Shown: piece by piece, positions 17,980 through 26,278 of the stretch
How positions within the stretch are numbered: position 1 is the first letter of the stretch
Layout of the letters: each line of letters opens with the position of its first letter
Assembly: GCA_002454425.1 (NCBI GenBank)
Contig: DKIV01000043.1
Location: 64,323 to 128,322, forward strand
DNA from: Sphingobacteriaceae bacterium UBA6709
Lineage (GTDB): Bacteria; Bacteroidota; Bacteroidia; Sphingobacteriales; Sphingobacteriaceae
Direction: 5' to 3'
DNA length: 64,000 bases
Position numbers and translations under genes: made by a program
The notes under the pieces: generated by a model
Database searches by the model: none
What the model saw: only the letters and a program-made list of their open reading frames with translations
What the model was told of the DNA's origin: nothing

Positions 17980-18585
17980 ATGCTGAAGTCTCAAATTAAC
18001 GCCCGACCAGGTTTAAAACGCTTTGTACATTGGATGCTTGTTATTCCGGGACAGGCTCGCCCGCGTTTATGGCTGCGGCTACTTCCGCGCGTTCTTCACA
18101 ATATTCCTTTTTCCGTGACGCTGCGTGGTCGTTTAGATGTTTTCCCCTTCAATAAGTTTGTCGTTGGCGGTAATAGTATCCTTGAGAGCGGCAGCAATGT
18201 AAATAATGGCGTGGGCGACGTTTTTATTGGTAAGGGGGTCACACTGGGTATAGGTAGCGTGATTATAGGTCCGGCGACGATCGGCGACGATGTTATCATC
18301 GCGCAACATGTGGTGATGTCTGGATTAAATCATCTCTACGAAGATATTAGTAAACCCATATCAAAACAAGGCACAGTCTCACGGGCTATAAGTATCGGCT
18401 CCGGCTCCTGGGTGGGAGCGAATGTTTGCGTGAGTAGCGGGGTGGAAATTGGCAGGAACTGTGTTGTTGGTGCCGGATCAGTGGTGGTAAAAAGCATCCC
18501 TGATTATTGTGTGGCAGTCGGCAATCCCGCGCGGATTGTTAAGAAATATGATCCGGTAACCGCCGAGTGGATAAAGATCGAGTGA
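17980..18585 (+). CDS. Hexapeptide-repeat acyltransferase
   Basis: A 201-residue left-handed beta-helix acyltransferase (LbetaH). Isoleucine/valine hexapeptide turns run from about residue 60 to 185 (DVFIGKGVTLGIGSVIIG, DDVIIAQHVVMSG, WVGANVCVSSGVEIG, NCVVGAGSVVVKSIPDYCVA), closing with VGNPARIVKKY, as in WbbJ/maltose O-acetyltransferase-like enzymes. The His in the AQHVVMSGLNH segment is in the expected catalytic region. It probably acetylates a sugar of a surface polysaccharide, but no glycosyltransferase lies directly beside it. Confidence 0.88.
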   Translation: MLKSQINARPGLKRFVHWMLVIPGQARPRLWLRLLPRVLHNIPFSVTLRGRLDVFPFNKFVVGGNSILESGSNVNNGVGDVFIGKGVTLGIGSVIIGPATIGDDVIIAQHVVMSGLNHLYEDISKPISKQGTVSRAISIGSGSWVGANVCVSSGVEIGRNCVVGAGSVVVKSIPDYCVAVGNPARIVKKYDPVTAEWIKIE

Positions 18586-18649
18586 AGATAGATTAGAACG
18601 CCTGAAAGTGCCATATAATTGTTATGTTTACAAGAAAACACATACCCTA

Positions 18650-19180
18650 ATGATGACTGCACACAGAAATCTTCTTGGTATGGCTACCGTAGCCGTACTT
18701 TTATCATTTACAGCATGTAAATCGCGCAAGCAAGCTCAAGCACCTGCATTTCCTCCCGCAAAGCAAACGGAGCAGACTCAGGAAACGCCTCCGCCTGCAC
18801 CGACGCCAGCACCTGCACCAACAGCAGCGCCGGCAGCGGCTCCAGACTACAATTTCAAGAACATTCAGTTTGAGTTCAACTCGGTAGTGTTGAAAACTGG
18901 TGCTTATGAATTGCTGGAAAAGGCGGCAACGGAAATGAAGAAAGATGATAATGCTCAATTCGTGCTGAATGGACATTCTTCGGAAGAGGGCTCATCAACG
19001 CACAACATGTCATTATCTATTGATCGTGCTAATGCGGTAAAGACTTATCTTATTAATGCCGGTATCGCATCATCACGTGTAGAAGTAAAAGGTTTTGGAG
19101 AAACCAAACCTGTGGCTTCCAATAATACGGAGACTGGCCGCGAGCTTAACCGTCGTGTTGAAATTAAGTTAGTAAAGTAA
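18650..19180 (+). CDS. OmpA-family lipoprotein
   Basis: An outer-membrane lipoprotein of about 176 residues. It has a type II signal with lipobox-like SFTAC (Cys near residue 24), then a low-complexity Pro/Ala/Thr linker (about 35-75), then an OmpA C-terminal peptidoglycan-binding domain (about 80-175). That domain contains NIQFEFNSVVLKTGAYELL, LNGHSSEEGS, LSIDRANAVKTYLINAGI and NRRVEIKL. The Asp and Arg of the usual NxxLSxxRAxxV motif appear as LSIDRANAV. The ATG at 18650 places the signal sequence at the N-terminus, whereas an upstream in-frame start would add a polar stretch. A terminator follows. Confidence 0.88.
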   Translation: MMTAHRNLLGMATVAVLLSFTACKSRKQAQAPAFPPAKQTEQTQETPPPAPTPAPAPTAAPAAAPDYNFKNIQFEFNSVVLKTGAYELLEKAATEMKKDDNAQFVLNGHSSEEGSSTHNMSLSIDRANAVKTYLINAGIASSRVEVKGFGETKPVASNNTETGRELNRRVEIKLVK

Positions 19181-19188
19181 ATTTTTTA

Positions 19189-19213
19189 AGCCGGAGTTTC
19201 TCCGGCTATTTTC
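19189..19213 (+). terminator. Terminator after the OmpA lipoprotein gene
   Basis: AGCCGGAG/CTCCGGCT is a perfect 8-bp stem with loop TTT, followed by ATTTTC. It ends right at the start codon of the next gene. Confidence 0.65.
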
Positions 19214-19214
19214 T

Positions 19215-20012
19215 ATGAAGTCCGGATCAGTATCGCTGCGCACCGTTAAAGTTACGCGCTATGTTAGTCCGCTACGCGAAGGAGGATCCTTGCCTGCAAT
19301 CGCGGAAGCCGACGATAACTTTTTGTATGTGCTGAAGTTCCGAGGCTCAGGGCAAGGAGTAAAATCACTTATCGCTGAACTTATCGGGGGGGAGCTTGCC
19401 CGTATTATGGGCTTATCGGTTCCGGAACTGGTGTTCGCTAATCTTGACGAGGCATTCGGTCGCACGGAGCCTGACGAAGAGATTCAGGATCTACTGAAGT
19501 TTAGTACCGGCTTAAATCTGGCGCTTCATTATCTTTCGGGCGCAATAACATATGATCCACTTTTTCTACAGCCGGACGCGCTTACAGCCTCAAAAATAGT
19601 TTGGCTTGACAGTTTTATCACTAATGTAGATCGAACAGCGCGAAACACCAATATGCTTATATGGCATAAGGAGCTGTGGCTTATTGATCACGGGGCGTCG
19701 CTGTACTTCCATCATTCATGGGATAACTGGCAGAATCAGGCTGAGAAGCCTTTTGCCGCTATTAAAGATCATGTGCTACTGAAATGGGCCACACGCTTAG
19801 ATGAGGTAAATGAGACAATGCATGAACTCCTAAATCAGGAAGTGCTGTCTGGTATTGTGGCACTTATTCCTGATGATTGGCTGCTTGATCACGCTTCCGG
19901 TTTGGATCCTGTTGCTGTACGGCAGGTGTATACCGATTTTCTGGTTACCCGTTTAAATAATTCGATGATTTTTGTTAACGAAGCAAAAAATGCAGGAAAG
20001 CTTTCTCTTTGA
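19215..20012 (+). CDS. HipA-like kinase-domain protein
   Basis: A 265-residue single-domain protein resembling the HipA-like kinase family (HipA_2). Key features are FLYVLKFRGSGQGVKSLIAE with a likely ATP-site Lys (near 39), then WLDSFITNVDRTARNTNML (near 135-153), where the Asp and Asn match the HipA-type catalytic loop, and WLIDHGASLYFHH with the DHG metal-binding Asp (near 162). HipA itself is about 440 residues, so this is the kinase core without the N-terminal HipA_N domain. The following DUF3037 gene overlaps its 3-prime end by 23 bases. No HipB-like DNA-binding partner is seen. Substrate and function are unknown. Confidence 0.85.
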   Translation: MKSGSVSLRTVKVTRYVSPLREGGSLPAIAEADDNFLYVLKFRGSGQGVKSLIAELIGGELARIMGLSVPELVFANLDEAFGRTEPDEEIQDLLKFSTGLNLALHYLSGAITYDPLFLQPDALTASKIVWLDSFITNVDRTARNTNMLIWHKELWLIDHGASLYFHHSWDNWQNQAEKPFAAIKDHVLLKWATRLDEVNETMHELLNQEVLSGIVALIPDDWLLDHASGLDPVAVRQVYTDFLVTRLNNSMIFVNEAKNAGKLSL

Positions 20013-20373
20013 ATACGCTGTGATACGGTTAGTGCCGCAGGTAGAGCGGGCTGAGTTTATTAACGCAGGGGTTATTCTGTATTGCGCGCGTAAGAAATTT
20101 CTTGAATGCGCGATTTCGTTAAATGAGAATAAGTTCATGGCTATGTGGCCTGATGCCGATGTCGGATTCTTTATCGGGAACCTCGAATCTTTTCCACGAA
20201 TATGCTCGGGTGGAGCGGGGGGAGGTGCTATCGCTGCCTTGGATATGCCGGAGCGATTTCGTTGGTTAACAGCCTCGAGAAGTACGATTATACAATGTTC
20301 TGCTGTCCATCCGGGGTTATGCCATGATCCTTCGGAAACGTTGCAAAGACTTTTTGAAAAGCTCGTTATGTAA
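19990..20373 (+). CDS. DUF3037 family protein
   Basis: A 127-residue protein with the DUF3037 pattern: an N-terminal YAVIRLVPQVERAEFINAGVILYC followed (near 80-105) by FRWLTASRSTIIQCSAVHPG and a final ETLQRLFEKLV helix. It overlaps the HipA-like kinase gene in another frame, so the pair is translationally coupled. The same two-gene arrangement is commonly seen in bacteria, but its role is not established. The ATG at 19990 is preferred because it directly precedes the conserved domain; a start six codons earlier is possible. A glycine-rich insertion (SGGAGGGAI) sits mid-protein. Confidence 0.85.
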   Translation: MQESFLFEYAVIRLVPQVERAEFINAGVILYCARKKFLECAISLNENKFMAMWPDADVGFFIGNLESFPRICSGGAGGGAIAALDMPERFRWLTASRSTIIQCSAVHPGLCHDPSETLQRLFEKLVM

Positions 20374-20434
20374 AGATTTCAAGGTATTTATTAAAACAAA
20401 AGCTAAACTGCATTGCTTTGATTATATTTAGTAA

Positions 20435-22843
20435 ATGCGTCGTTGGTCTGTTTTAATTCTAAAAGTTTTAGCCTGCATATTTGCGTTGGTTGTTGTTTTA
20501 TATACTGCTGCGGCATTATACATACATTTTAAGAAGCCCGAAATTCTTAGCAAACTTACTTTTGAACTCAATCAGAAGATCAATGGCCAGCTGACCATTG
20601 AAGACGTCGATCCTTCTTTTTTTGTGGATTTTCCAAACCTGTCAGTAAAGCTTGAAAATGTTGAGCTCCGTGATAGTCTTTGGAGTAAACATCGCCATTC
20701 GCCCCTGAAGGCCAGGGAGGTTTTTGTTTCCCTTAATGGTTTGGGCTTTTTGCGAGGCCTCGTGAGCGTAAGCAATATACATCTTAAAGATGCAGAGGCT
20801 TATATTTATTCAGATAGTACCGGCTATTCGAATGCGTCAGCCTTTGGTTCTGGCAAAAAGAAAAAAGGCAGCGGTTCAAAGAAGGATAACACTCGCTTAG
20901 CTCGACTTAGTGCAGAAAACCTATCGCTGGTAATAGATAACAGGCACGCTAATAAACTCTTTAGTTTTCTTGTGAAGCACTATAGCGGACGGACCCGTTA
21001 TCGGTCGGTGTATTCTGACACCCGACTCGATGCGGATATCCTTGTCAAGGACATGGCCTTCAATAAGGCTAAGGGTAGCTTTCTTAAGAATAAGGAATTA
21101 AAAGGACGCTTCGATATGCGCTATAATCGTGAAGATAAGTCTGTGTCCTTAAAACCGGCGAAGGTTAATATCGGTGGAGATGATTTTTTGATAAGCGCAT
21201 TTTTTCAAAGTAATGTGAAACCTACGCGTTTTGTGATCAATATAGAATCGGAGAAAATATTATGGCATAAAGCATCCTCTTTACTTGCTGCAAATATTTC
21301 AAAAAAGCTGAATAATTACAAACTGGAAAAGCCCGTTAAGCTGAAGGCAGTGCTGGCTGGCGATTTTGGTCCGGGATCGAACCCTGCCATTGATGTTATG
21401 TGTACCGTGGAGAAAAATGTGCTGCATAGCCCCGGCGGCGTAGCTACGGATTGTTCATTCCTCGGTGTATTTAGTAATCACGTTGACAAACTTAAAGGGA
21501 ACACTGATGAGAATTCCAGAATCAGGATTCTGAAATTTCAAGGTGTCAGGGAAAACATACCTCTAAGTATGGATTCTATGATTGTGAATAATTTGATACA
21601 TCCGGTAGTGACGGGAGATGTTAAATCTGAGTTTGCCTTAGGCAAGCTCGCAAAGAGTCTCGGTAACGCGGGACTAAGATTCAATGGCGGAATGGCTAAG
21701 GTTAAGCTACGTTTTTCCGCCGGTATTGAGGGTTTTGAAATTGTTAGGCCTTACATTGTCGGGCTGATACACATTAAGAATGCTGATATCGATTACATGC
21801 CGCGGTCGGTGAACTTTCGGAGTCCTGAGATCTTGCTGAATTTTACGAAGAAGGATTTATTGCTAAACAACATCACGCTTCAAAGTGGGAAAAGCAATAT
21901 TAGTTTAAGGGGTAAAGTCAGCAATTTTATGAGTCTTTACTATAAAGCTCCGGAGAAGATTGTTTTTGACTGCGAGGTGTATAGTAAAGAGATACATCCT
22001 CAGGCGTTCATGGGCTTGCTTTCTGGCCGTAAATCTTCGGGATCAGTAAAGAAGCAGTCCGCTATGGTAAGTCAGTTGAATAACGCGCTGGAGAAGAGTA
22101 CTGTAAATATGCGTTTGAGGTTGGATAAAGCGGTGTATAAGAATTTTGTTGCTACCGCTACAAATGCCAACCTGACGTTCTCCCCGGAAGGTCTCAATGT
22201 CAACTCACTGAGTACCCGACATGCCGGAGGAACACTCAGCGCCAGTGGTATTTTCCGTCAGAGCGGAGCAGGAAGTAAGTTTTCATTGAAAGCCCACGTG
22301 GGTGATGTGAACGTACGTACCTTCTTCTATGCCTTTAATAATTTTGGGCTGGAGGCACTCACCTATAGAAATCTGAAGGGCGTGTTAAGTGTCAATGCTG
22401 ATATCTCCGGGCGACTTGCTGATGGTGGTGCCTTAGTACCACGCTCTCTGGATGGCCTGGTTACTTTTGACTTTAATAAGGGAGCATTGCTGAATTTTGC
22501 ACCATTAAAAGGTGTGGGAAAGATTGTATTTCCTTTCAGGGATGTAAGCAATATTACCTTCGATAGGTTAAAAGGGAAATTAGATGTCAATGGAGAAAAG
22601 ATCCGGATCAACCCGATGCAGATCAATTCAAGTGTTCTTAATATGGATATCGAGGGTATTTACTCTCTTGGCAAAGGTACAGACATCAATATCGATGTAC
22701 CATTGCGTAATCCCAAGAAAGATGTTGACATTGCGGATAAGAAGGAAAAAGCTTCCCGCCGCATGAAGGGGTTGGTGCTACATCTTGAAGCAATTGACGG
22801 GGATGACGGGAAAATTAAGATCCAGTGGAATAAAGATCATTAG
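20435..22843 (+). CDS. AsmA-family protein
   Basis: A large 802-residue envelope protein. One N-terminal transmembrane segment (about 8-30, LKVLACIFALVVVLYTAAAL) is followed by the AsmA start signature, with FELNQKINGQLTIEDVDPSFF (about 48-70) and FPNLSVKLENVELRD. It then has long beta-rich stretches typical of AsmA/TamB-like bridge proteins, including a C-terminal AsmA_2-type region (FDFNKGALLNFAPLKGVG, about 670-770). Such proteins are thought to help move or organise lipids between membranes. The last four bases overlap the stop of the oppositely oriented lspA gene. Confidence 0.85.
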   Translation: MRRWSVLILKVLACIFALVVVLYTAAALYIHFKKPEILSKLTFELNQKINGQLTIEDVDPSFFVDFPNLSVKLENVELRDSLWSKHRHSPLKAREVFVSLNGLGFLRGLVSVSNIHLKDAEAYIYSDSTGYSNASAFGSGKKKKGSGSKKDNTRLARLSAENLSLVIDNRHANKLFSFLVKHYSGRTRYRSVYSDTRLDADILVKDMAFNKAKGSFLKNKELKGRFDMRYNREDKSVSLKPAKVNIGGDDFLISAFFQSNVKPTRFVINIESEKILWHKASSLLAANISKKLNNYKLEKPVKLKAVLAGDFGPGSNPAIDVMCTVEKNVLHSPGGVATDCSFLGVFSNHVDKLKGNTDENSRIRILKFQGVRENIPLSMDSMIVNNLIHPVVTGDVKSEFALGKLAKSLGNAGLRFNGGMAKVKLRFSAGIEGFEIVRPYIVGLIHIKNADIDYMPRSVNFRSPEILLNFTKKDLLLNNITLQSGKSNISLRGKVSNFMSLYYKAPEKIVFDCEVYSKEIHPQAFMGLLSGRKSSGSVKKQSAMVSQLNNALEKSTVNMRLRLDKAVYKNFVATATNANLTFSPEGLNVNSLSTRHAGGTLSASGIFRQSGAGSKFSLKAHVGDVNVRTFFYAFNNFGLEALTYRNLKGVLSVNADISGRLADGGALVPRSLDGLVTFDFNKGALLNFAPLKGVGKIVFPFRDVSNITFDRLKGKLDVNGEKIRINPMQINSSVLNMDIEGIYSLGKGTDINIDVPLRNPKKDVDIADKKEKASRRMKGLVLHLEAIDGDDGKIKIQWNKDH

Positions 22844-23349
22844 GCAGTAGCCTTATTTCCTTTGTTTCCCAGAATCAGAAAAATGAGTACCCCGGCAGTG
22901 ACATACATGTCGGCGACGTTAAAGATACCGGTATGTATATTTGCCACACCCATAATCATGAAGTCGGTTACACGCGTATCATATAAAACACGATCTATAA
23001 TATTTCCGAGGCCTCCTGAGAAAATTAGTGAAAGCGCAATGATATCGACGGTGGCGACACGACGGATATTCAGGAATAAGTAGATTACCAGAGCTAAGAG
23101 CAATAACAGGGGGATGATGCTTAAAAGTATTAAATTGAAAGGCTGCGGTATGTCGGCACCCATTCCAAAGAATGCGCCGCTGTTTTCAATATAGGTAAAG
23201 CGAAAGGTATCACCCCAGTATGACCGCGAGGGTTGCCCCATTAAATGTTCTTTAGCCCAGATCTTGGTTATTCTGTCAATATATATGAGTACGCCGCTTA
23301 GTATAATAAAGGCACTATAGATGCGCCAGTTCTTTTTGTTAAATGCCAT
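22840..23349 (-). CDS. lspA: Lipoprotein signal peptidase (signal peptidase II)
   Basis: Aspartyl membrane protease that removes the signal peptide of diacylated prolipoproteins. The 169-residue protein has four hydrophobic segments (about 10-28, 70-92, 98-118, 140-162). The family motifs NSGAFFGMG, GGLGNIIDRV and FNVADMYVTAG are present, with the two catalytic Asp in the last two. It serves the many lipoproteins of this phylum, including SusD and the OmpA lipoprotein here. The stop codon overlaps that of the facing AsmA-like gene. Confidence 0.95.
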   Translation of the reverse strand: MAFNKKNWRIYSAFIILSGVLIYIDRITKIWAKEHLMGQPSRSYWGDTFRFTYIENSGAFFGMGADIPQPFNLILLSIIPLLLLLALVIYLFLNIRRVATVDIIALSLIFSGGLGNIIDRVLYDTRVTDFMIMGVANIHTGIFNVADMYVTAGVLIFLILGNKGNKATA

Positions 23350-23530
23350 GTAGAAATATTTACAACGAAATAAAGGTTTTAGAAGCTTATTGCAAAATAA
23401 AATCGCTGCTGAAATTTAATGTAACAGTAAAGCGGCGAAGGCTAATGAGGCGGCTATAGCTCTGGTCTGCCTGTATTTGCGACAGTTAAACTTTAAGCTT
23501 TTTATTTATCTTCGTTGTCAAATCCTTGAA

Positions 23531-24619
23531 ATGCGAAAACTTCGATTACTTATACTCTCTTTTTTTATTGCTGTAGTTGCCCGGGCTCAAGTTGTTGGTC
23601 CTATAGTCCCGCAGCCCTCCGAGAAACCATCCACGGCTCAGCGCTTGCAGATCGAACGCAAGTATGGGATGTTTATTCATTTCAGTATAAATACATTTGT
23701 CGATAAAGAATGGACTGATGGCTCAATTCCGGCGAAGATCTATCATCCGGCCGCTGTAGACGCTGATCAATGGGTACGTGTAGCAAAAGAATCTGGTATG
23801 CGTTATGTAATCCTGGTGGCGAAGCATCATGATGGATTCTGTTTGTGGGACAGTCGCTATACGGAATACGATGTAGCTTCTTCAGGTAATCCCACCAATG
23901 TTGTGGAGGAAGTGGCGAAGGCGTGTAAGAAGTACGACATGGGGATGGGTATCTATTACAGTTTGTGGGACAGGCATCAGGATGGAGCTTACCGTGAGCC
24001 CACGCCCGAGAGTTTCGTTAAGGGATCAGCAGAGGCTGACAAAGCATATAATACCTATATGATTGCTCAGCTCGATGAAATTATGGATATTATTCAACAA
24101 TACACTTCGGTTGTTGAGTTTTGGTTTGACGGTGGATGGGTTAAAAGTCATGAACGCTGGCCTGTCAACGATATTTACCAATGTATAAAAAGTAGAGAGC
24201 CAAACTGTCAGATAGGTATTAACTGGCCTATTGGCAAGCCTGATGATATAAACTATTCTAGAGTATTTCCAAAGGAACAGCGAGAGGGCTTCCCTATAAA
24301 GTATTTCCCTTCTGATTTTCGTCTTGGAGATCCATATCTTCCGCTTGCTAAGGATCCTAAGCTATATTCGCATGAGGGTAAAATGTATTATATGCCATGG
24401 GAGTCAACCATTTGTTTGACAAAACGATGGTTCTACAACACGAAAGATCATAAATATAAAAGTCTGAAAACCCTTGAGCAGACCTTCTCTACTGCTACTG
24501 CTAATGACAATATCCTTATCATTAACAGTCCGCCAACACGCGAAGGGAAGCTACGGGAGCGGGATGTGGAGGTTTTACAACAGCTGAAACAAAGGCTCAC
24601 GCAAAGCGGGAAACTATAA
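23531..24619 (+). CDS. Alpha-L-fucosidase (GH29)
   Basis: A secreted glycoside hydrolase of about 362 residues. The signal peptide (ending near VARAQ, residue 18) is followed by a TIM barrel with GH29 signatures: KYGMFIHFSINTF (near 45), VILVAKHHDGFCLWDS (near 92-107) and SVVEFWFDGGWVKSHE with the nucleophile Asp (near 200). It lacks the C-terminal beta-sandwich of longer GH29 enzymes, so it is a compact form. The ATG at 23531 starts directly at the signal peptide. It removes alpha-fucose from oligosaccharides in the periplasm or outside. No fucose catabolic genes are present in the window. Confidence 0.9.
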   Translation: MRKLRLLILSFFIAVVARAQVVGPIVPQPSEKPSTAQRLQIERKYGMFIHFSINTFVDKEWTDGSIPAKIYHPAAVDADQWVRVAKESGMRYVILVAKHHDGFCLWDSRYTEYDVASSGNPTNVVEEVAKACKKYDMGMGIYYSLWDRHQDGAYREPTPESFVKGSAEADKAYNTYMIAQLDEIMDIIQQYTSVVEFWFDGGWVKSHERWPVNDIYQCIKSREPNCQIGINWPIGKPDDINYSRVFPKEQREGFPIKYFPSDFRLGDPYLPLAKDPKLYSHEGKMYYMPWESTICLTKRWFYNTKDHKYKSLKTLEQTFSTATANDNILIINSPPTREGKLRERDVEVLQQLKQRLTQSGKL

Positions 24620-24643
24620 AGAAAGCGGCTGCTTCTTTGCTGA

Positions 24644-25243
24644 TCAGTGCTTCAAGTTCATTTTCTTTTTCATCTTGCTGAAAAATTCTGCTGTTACGCC
24701 CAAATAGGAGGCGATGTATTTCTGCGGCAGATTTTGAACCAGCAATGGATACTTATCACTGAATTTTCGATAACGGTCTTCTGCAGACAGACTCAGGTTA
24801 TCGGTAAGACGATTCTGGATGCTTACCAGTGAGTTCTCAGTTATTATGCGGAAGAAGTGCTCGAACTTAGGTATCTCTCGACATAACGTCTCCTGATTAA
24901 CCTTTGAGAGCTGCAACACTTCGGTAGTTTCCATCGCCTCAATATTTAGAATTCCGGGTTTCTGGGTGATCAGACTGTTCATGTCAGCGATCCACCATCC
25001 GGGAGGGGCAAAGCTGAGAACATGTTCCAGGCCGCAGGCGTCTATTGTGTATCCCCGCAGGCAGCCTTTAAGAATGAAGGTGGAATATTTGCATACTTCT
25101 GACTCTCTGAGAATAAACTGCTTCCGCTTCACCTGAACTAGACGTAGTAAATTTCTCAGGTAGTTAATTTCGTCTTCATCTGGGTTTATATGTTTTCTGA
25201 GGTGTTCAACCAACAGATTTAAGCTTGCTCTTTCGGGTATCAA
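24644..25243 (-). CDS. Crp/Fnr-family transcriptional regulator
   Basis: A 199-residue protein with an N-terminal cyclic-nucleotide-binding-like beta-roll (about 25-120; KQFILRESEVCKYSTFILKGCLRGY) and a C-terminal helix-turn-helix of the short Bacteroidota type (LPQKYIASYLGVTAEFFSKMKKK, about 172-195). The ligand is unknown: the RxS-type phosphate motif of true cAMP receptors is not evident, and no Cys cluster for an iron-sulfur centre is present. It converges on the fucosidase gene with a 24-base gap. Target genes cannot be deduced. Confidence 0.88.
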   Translation of the reverse strand: MIPERASLNLLVEHLRKHINPDEDEINYLRNLLRLVQVKRKQFILRESEVCKYSTFILKGCLRGYTIDACGLEHVLSFAPPGWWIADMNSLITQKPGILNIEAMETTEVLQLSKVNQETLCREIPKFEHFFRIITENSLVSIQNRLTDNLSLSAEDRYRKFSDKYPLLVQNLPQKYIASYLGVTAEFFSKMKKKMNLKH

Positions 25244-25596
25244 AATTTATCGATTGTTTAGATAAAGGTAAGGAATTGTAGCAAAAATAAGTCATAATTG
25301 TCCTTTTAAACTTTAGGAACAAAATTGGGAACCGCGCTCTTGTGGCAATGACTGAAACCGGCATTAGTCTCTATTTTAAAGTAATAAACTTGCTCATAGA
25401 TAAATAATTATGAATTTTTTTCGTCGTATTCTATATGTGACGAAAACTATCTAACCCGTTATTATCAGACATTGGCATATTGATTGAATGATATGTTTCA
25501 GATTCGTCAAGTAAGGACGACGTTTAAGAGGGGAGAGGCTGGAAAATAAACACACACTTAGCTTTTCCCCCAATGTTTAACTTAAAATGTATTGAC
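25244..25596. other. Intergenic region between divergent crp/fnr and OMP genes
   Basis: This region holds the upstream sequences of two divergently oriented genes. It is AT-rich. No clear palindrome or TAnnTTTG element was found that I would assign with confidence. Confidence 0.35.
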
Positions 25597-26124
25597 ATGA
25601 AAAGAACAGTAAAACTTTTGACAGGACTTTCGTTGATGGGCTTGTTATTTGTAAATAGCGAAACCAAAGCACAAACAGCAAATGATTCGGAAGCATGGAG
25701 GCTTGGCGTATCAGTAAACCCGGGTATTGCCACTAAAGATCCATATGGGTTTGTAATCGGTGGGGACCTACGCTTGCAGAAGGATTTTGTGGGGCCTCTG
25801 TCTCTGACATTGACTACCGGATTTACGCATTTTTCGGTGAAGGACGAATTTAAGAATACGCTTGCTGATGTTCCGTATAATGTTATTCCAGCTAAGGCCG
25901 GACTTAAGGCTTATATTTCTCCGCACTTTTACGTAGGAGGGGAAGTGGGTGCTGGATTTGCTACCAGCAATGACATGGGAACATCCTTTGTATGGTCGCC
26001 AAACCTTGGGTATTCTTTTAATAACGGAATTGACATCGGAGTGAAATACGAAGATTATACCAAATTTGATAATACCAAGCAAGTGGCACTAAGAGTCGCT
26101 TACGGATTTAATTTGAGTAAGTAG
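25597..26124 (+). CDS. Outer membrane beta-barrel protein
   Basis: A small secreted barrel of about 175 residues. The signal peptide (KRTVKLLTGLSLMGLLFVNS, then ETKAQ) is followed by alternating strands: LGVSVNPGIATKDPYGFVIGG, PLSLTLTTGFTHFSV, HFYVGGEVGAGFAT, GIDIGVKYEDYTKF and a terminal VALRVAYGFNLSK strand typical of 8-stranded barrels. The ATG at 25597 starts at the signal peptide; eight codons further upstream in frame are unlikely to be used. No specific function can be assigned. A strong terminator follows. Confidence 0.82.
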   Translation: MKRTVKLLTGLSLMGLLFVNSETKAQTANDSEAWRLGVSVNPGIATKDPYGFVIGGDLRLQKDFVGPLSLTLTTGFTHFSVKDEFKNTLADVPYNVIPAKAGLKAYISPHFYVGGEVGAGFATSNDMGTSFVWSPNLGYSFNNGIDIGVKYEDYTKFDNTKQVALRVAYGFNLSK

Positions 26125-26145
26125 ACACGAACTTCATAAATACAA

Positions 26146-26183
26146 TAAAAGGGAGTAGCGGTAAGTATCGCTACTCCCTTTTT
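26146..26183 (+). terminator. Strong terminator after the OMP gene
   Basis: AAAAGGGAGTAGCG and CGCTACTCCCTTTTT form a perfect long stem with loop GTAAGTAT and a T tail. Confidence 0.9.
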
Positions 26184-26265
26184 ATATTTGTATCCTCGTA
26201 GATCAGGTTAATGAAATGTCAAAATAGTATTAACTTTATTAAATGCGAGCTTTAAATTAATATCT

Positions 26266-26273
26266 TACATTTG
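26266..26273 (+). promoter_or_regulatory. -7 promoter element of the glycosyltransferase gene
   Basis: TACATTTG matches TAnnTTTG exactly and ends 5 bases before the ATG at 26279, implying a leaderless or nearly leaderless transcript if used. Confidence 0.4.
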
Positions 26274-26278
26274 CGCAA

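Noticed and set aside
19215..20012. Classical HipBA toxin-antitoxin module
   Set aside because: No HipB-type helix-turn-helix gene is adjacent and the HipA_N region is missing. Only the kinase core is present, with a DUF3037 partner.
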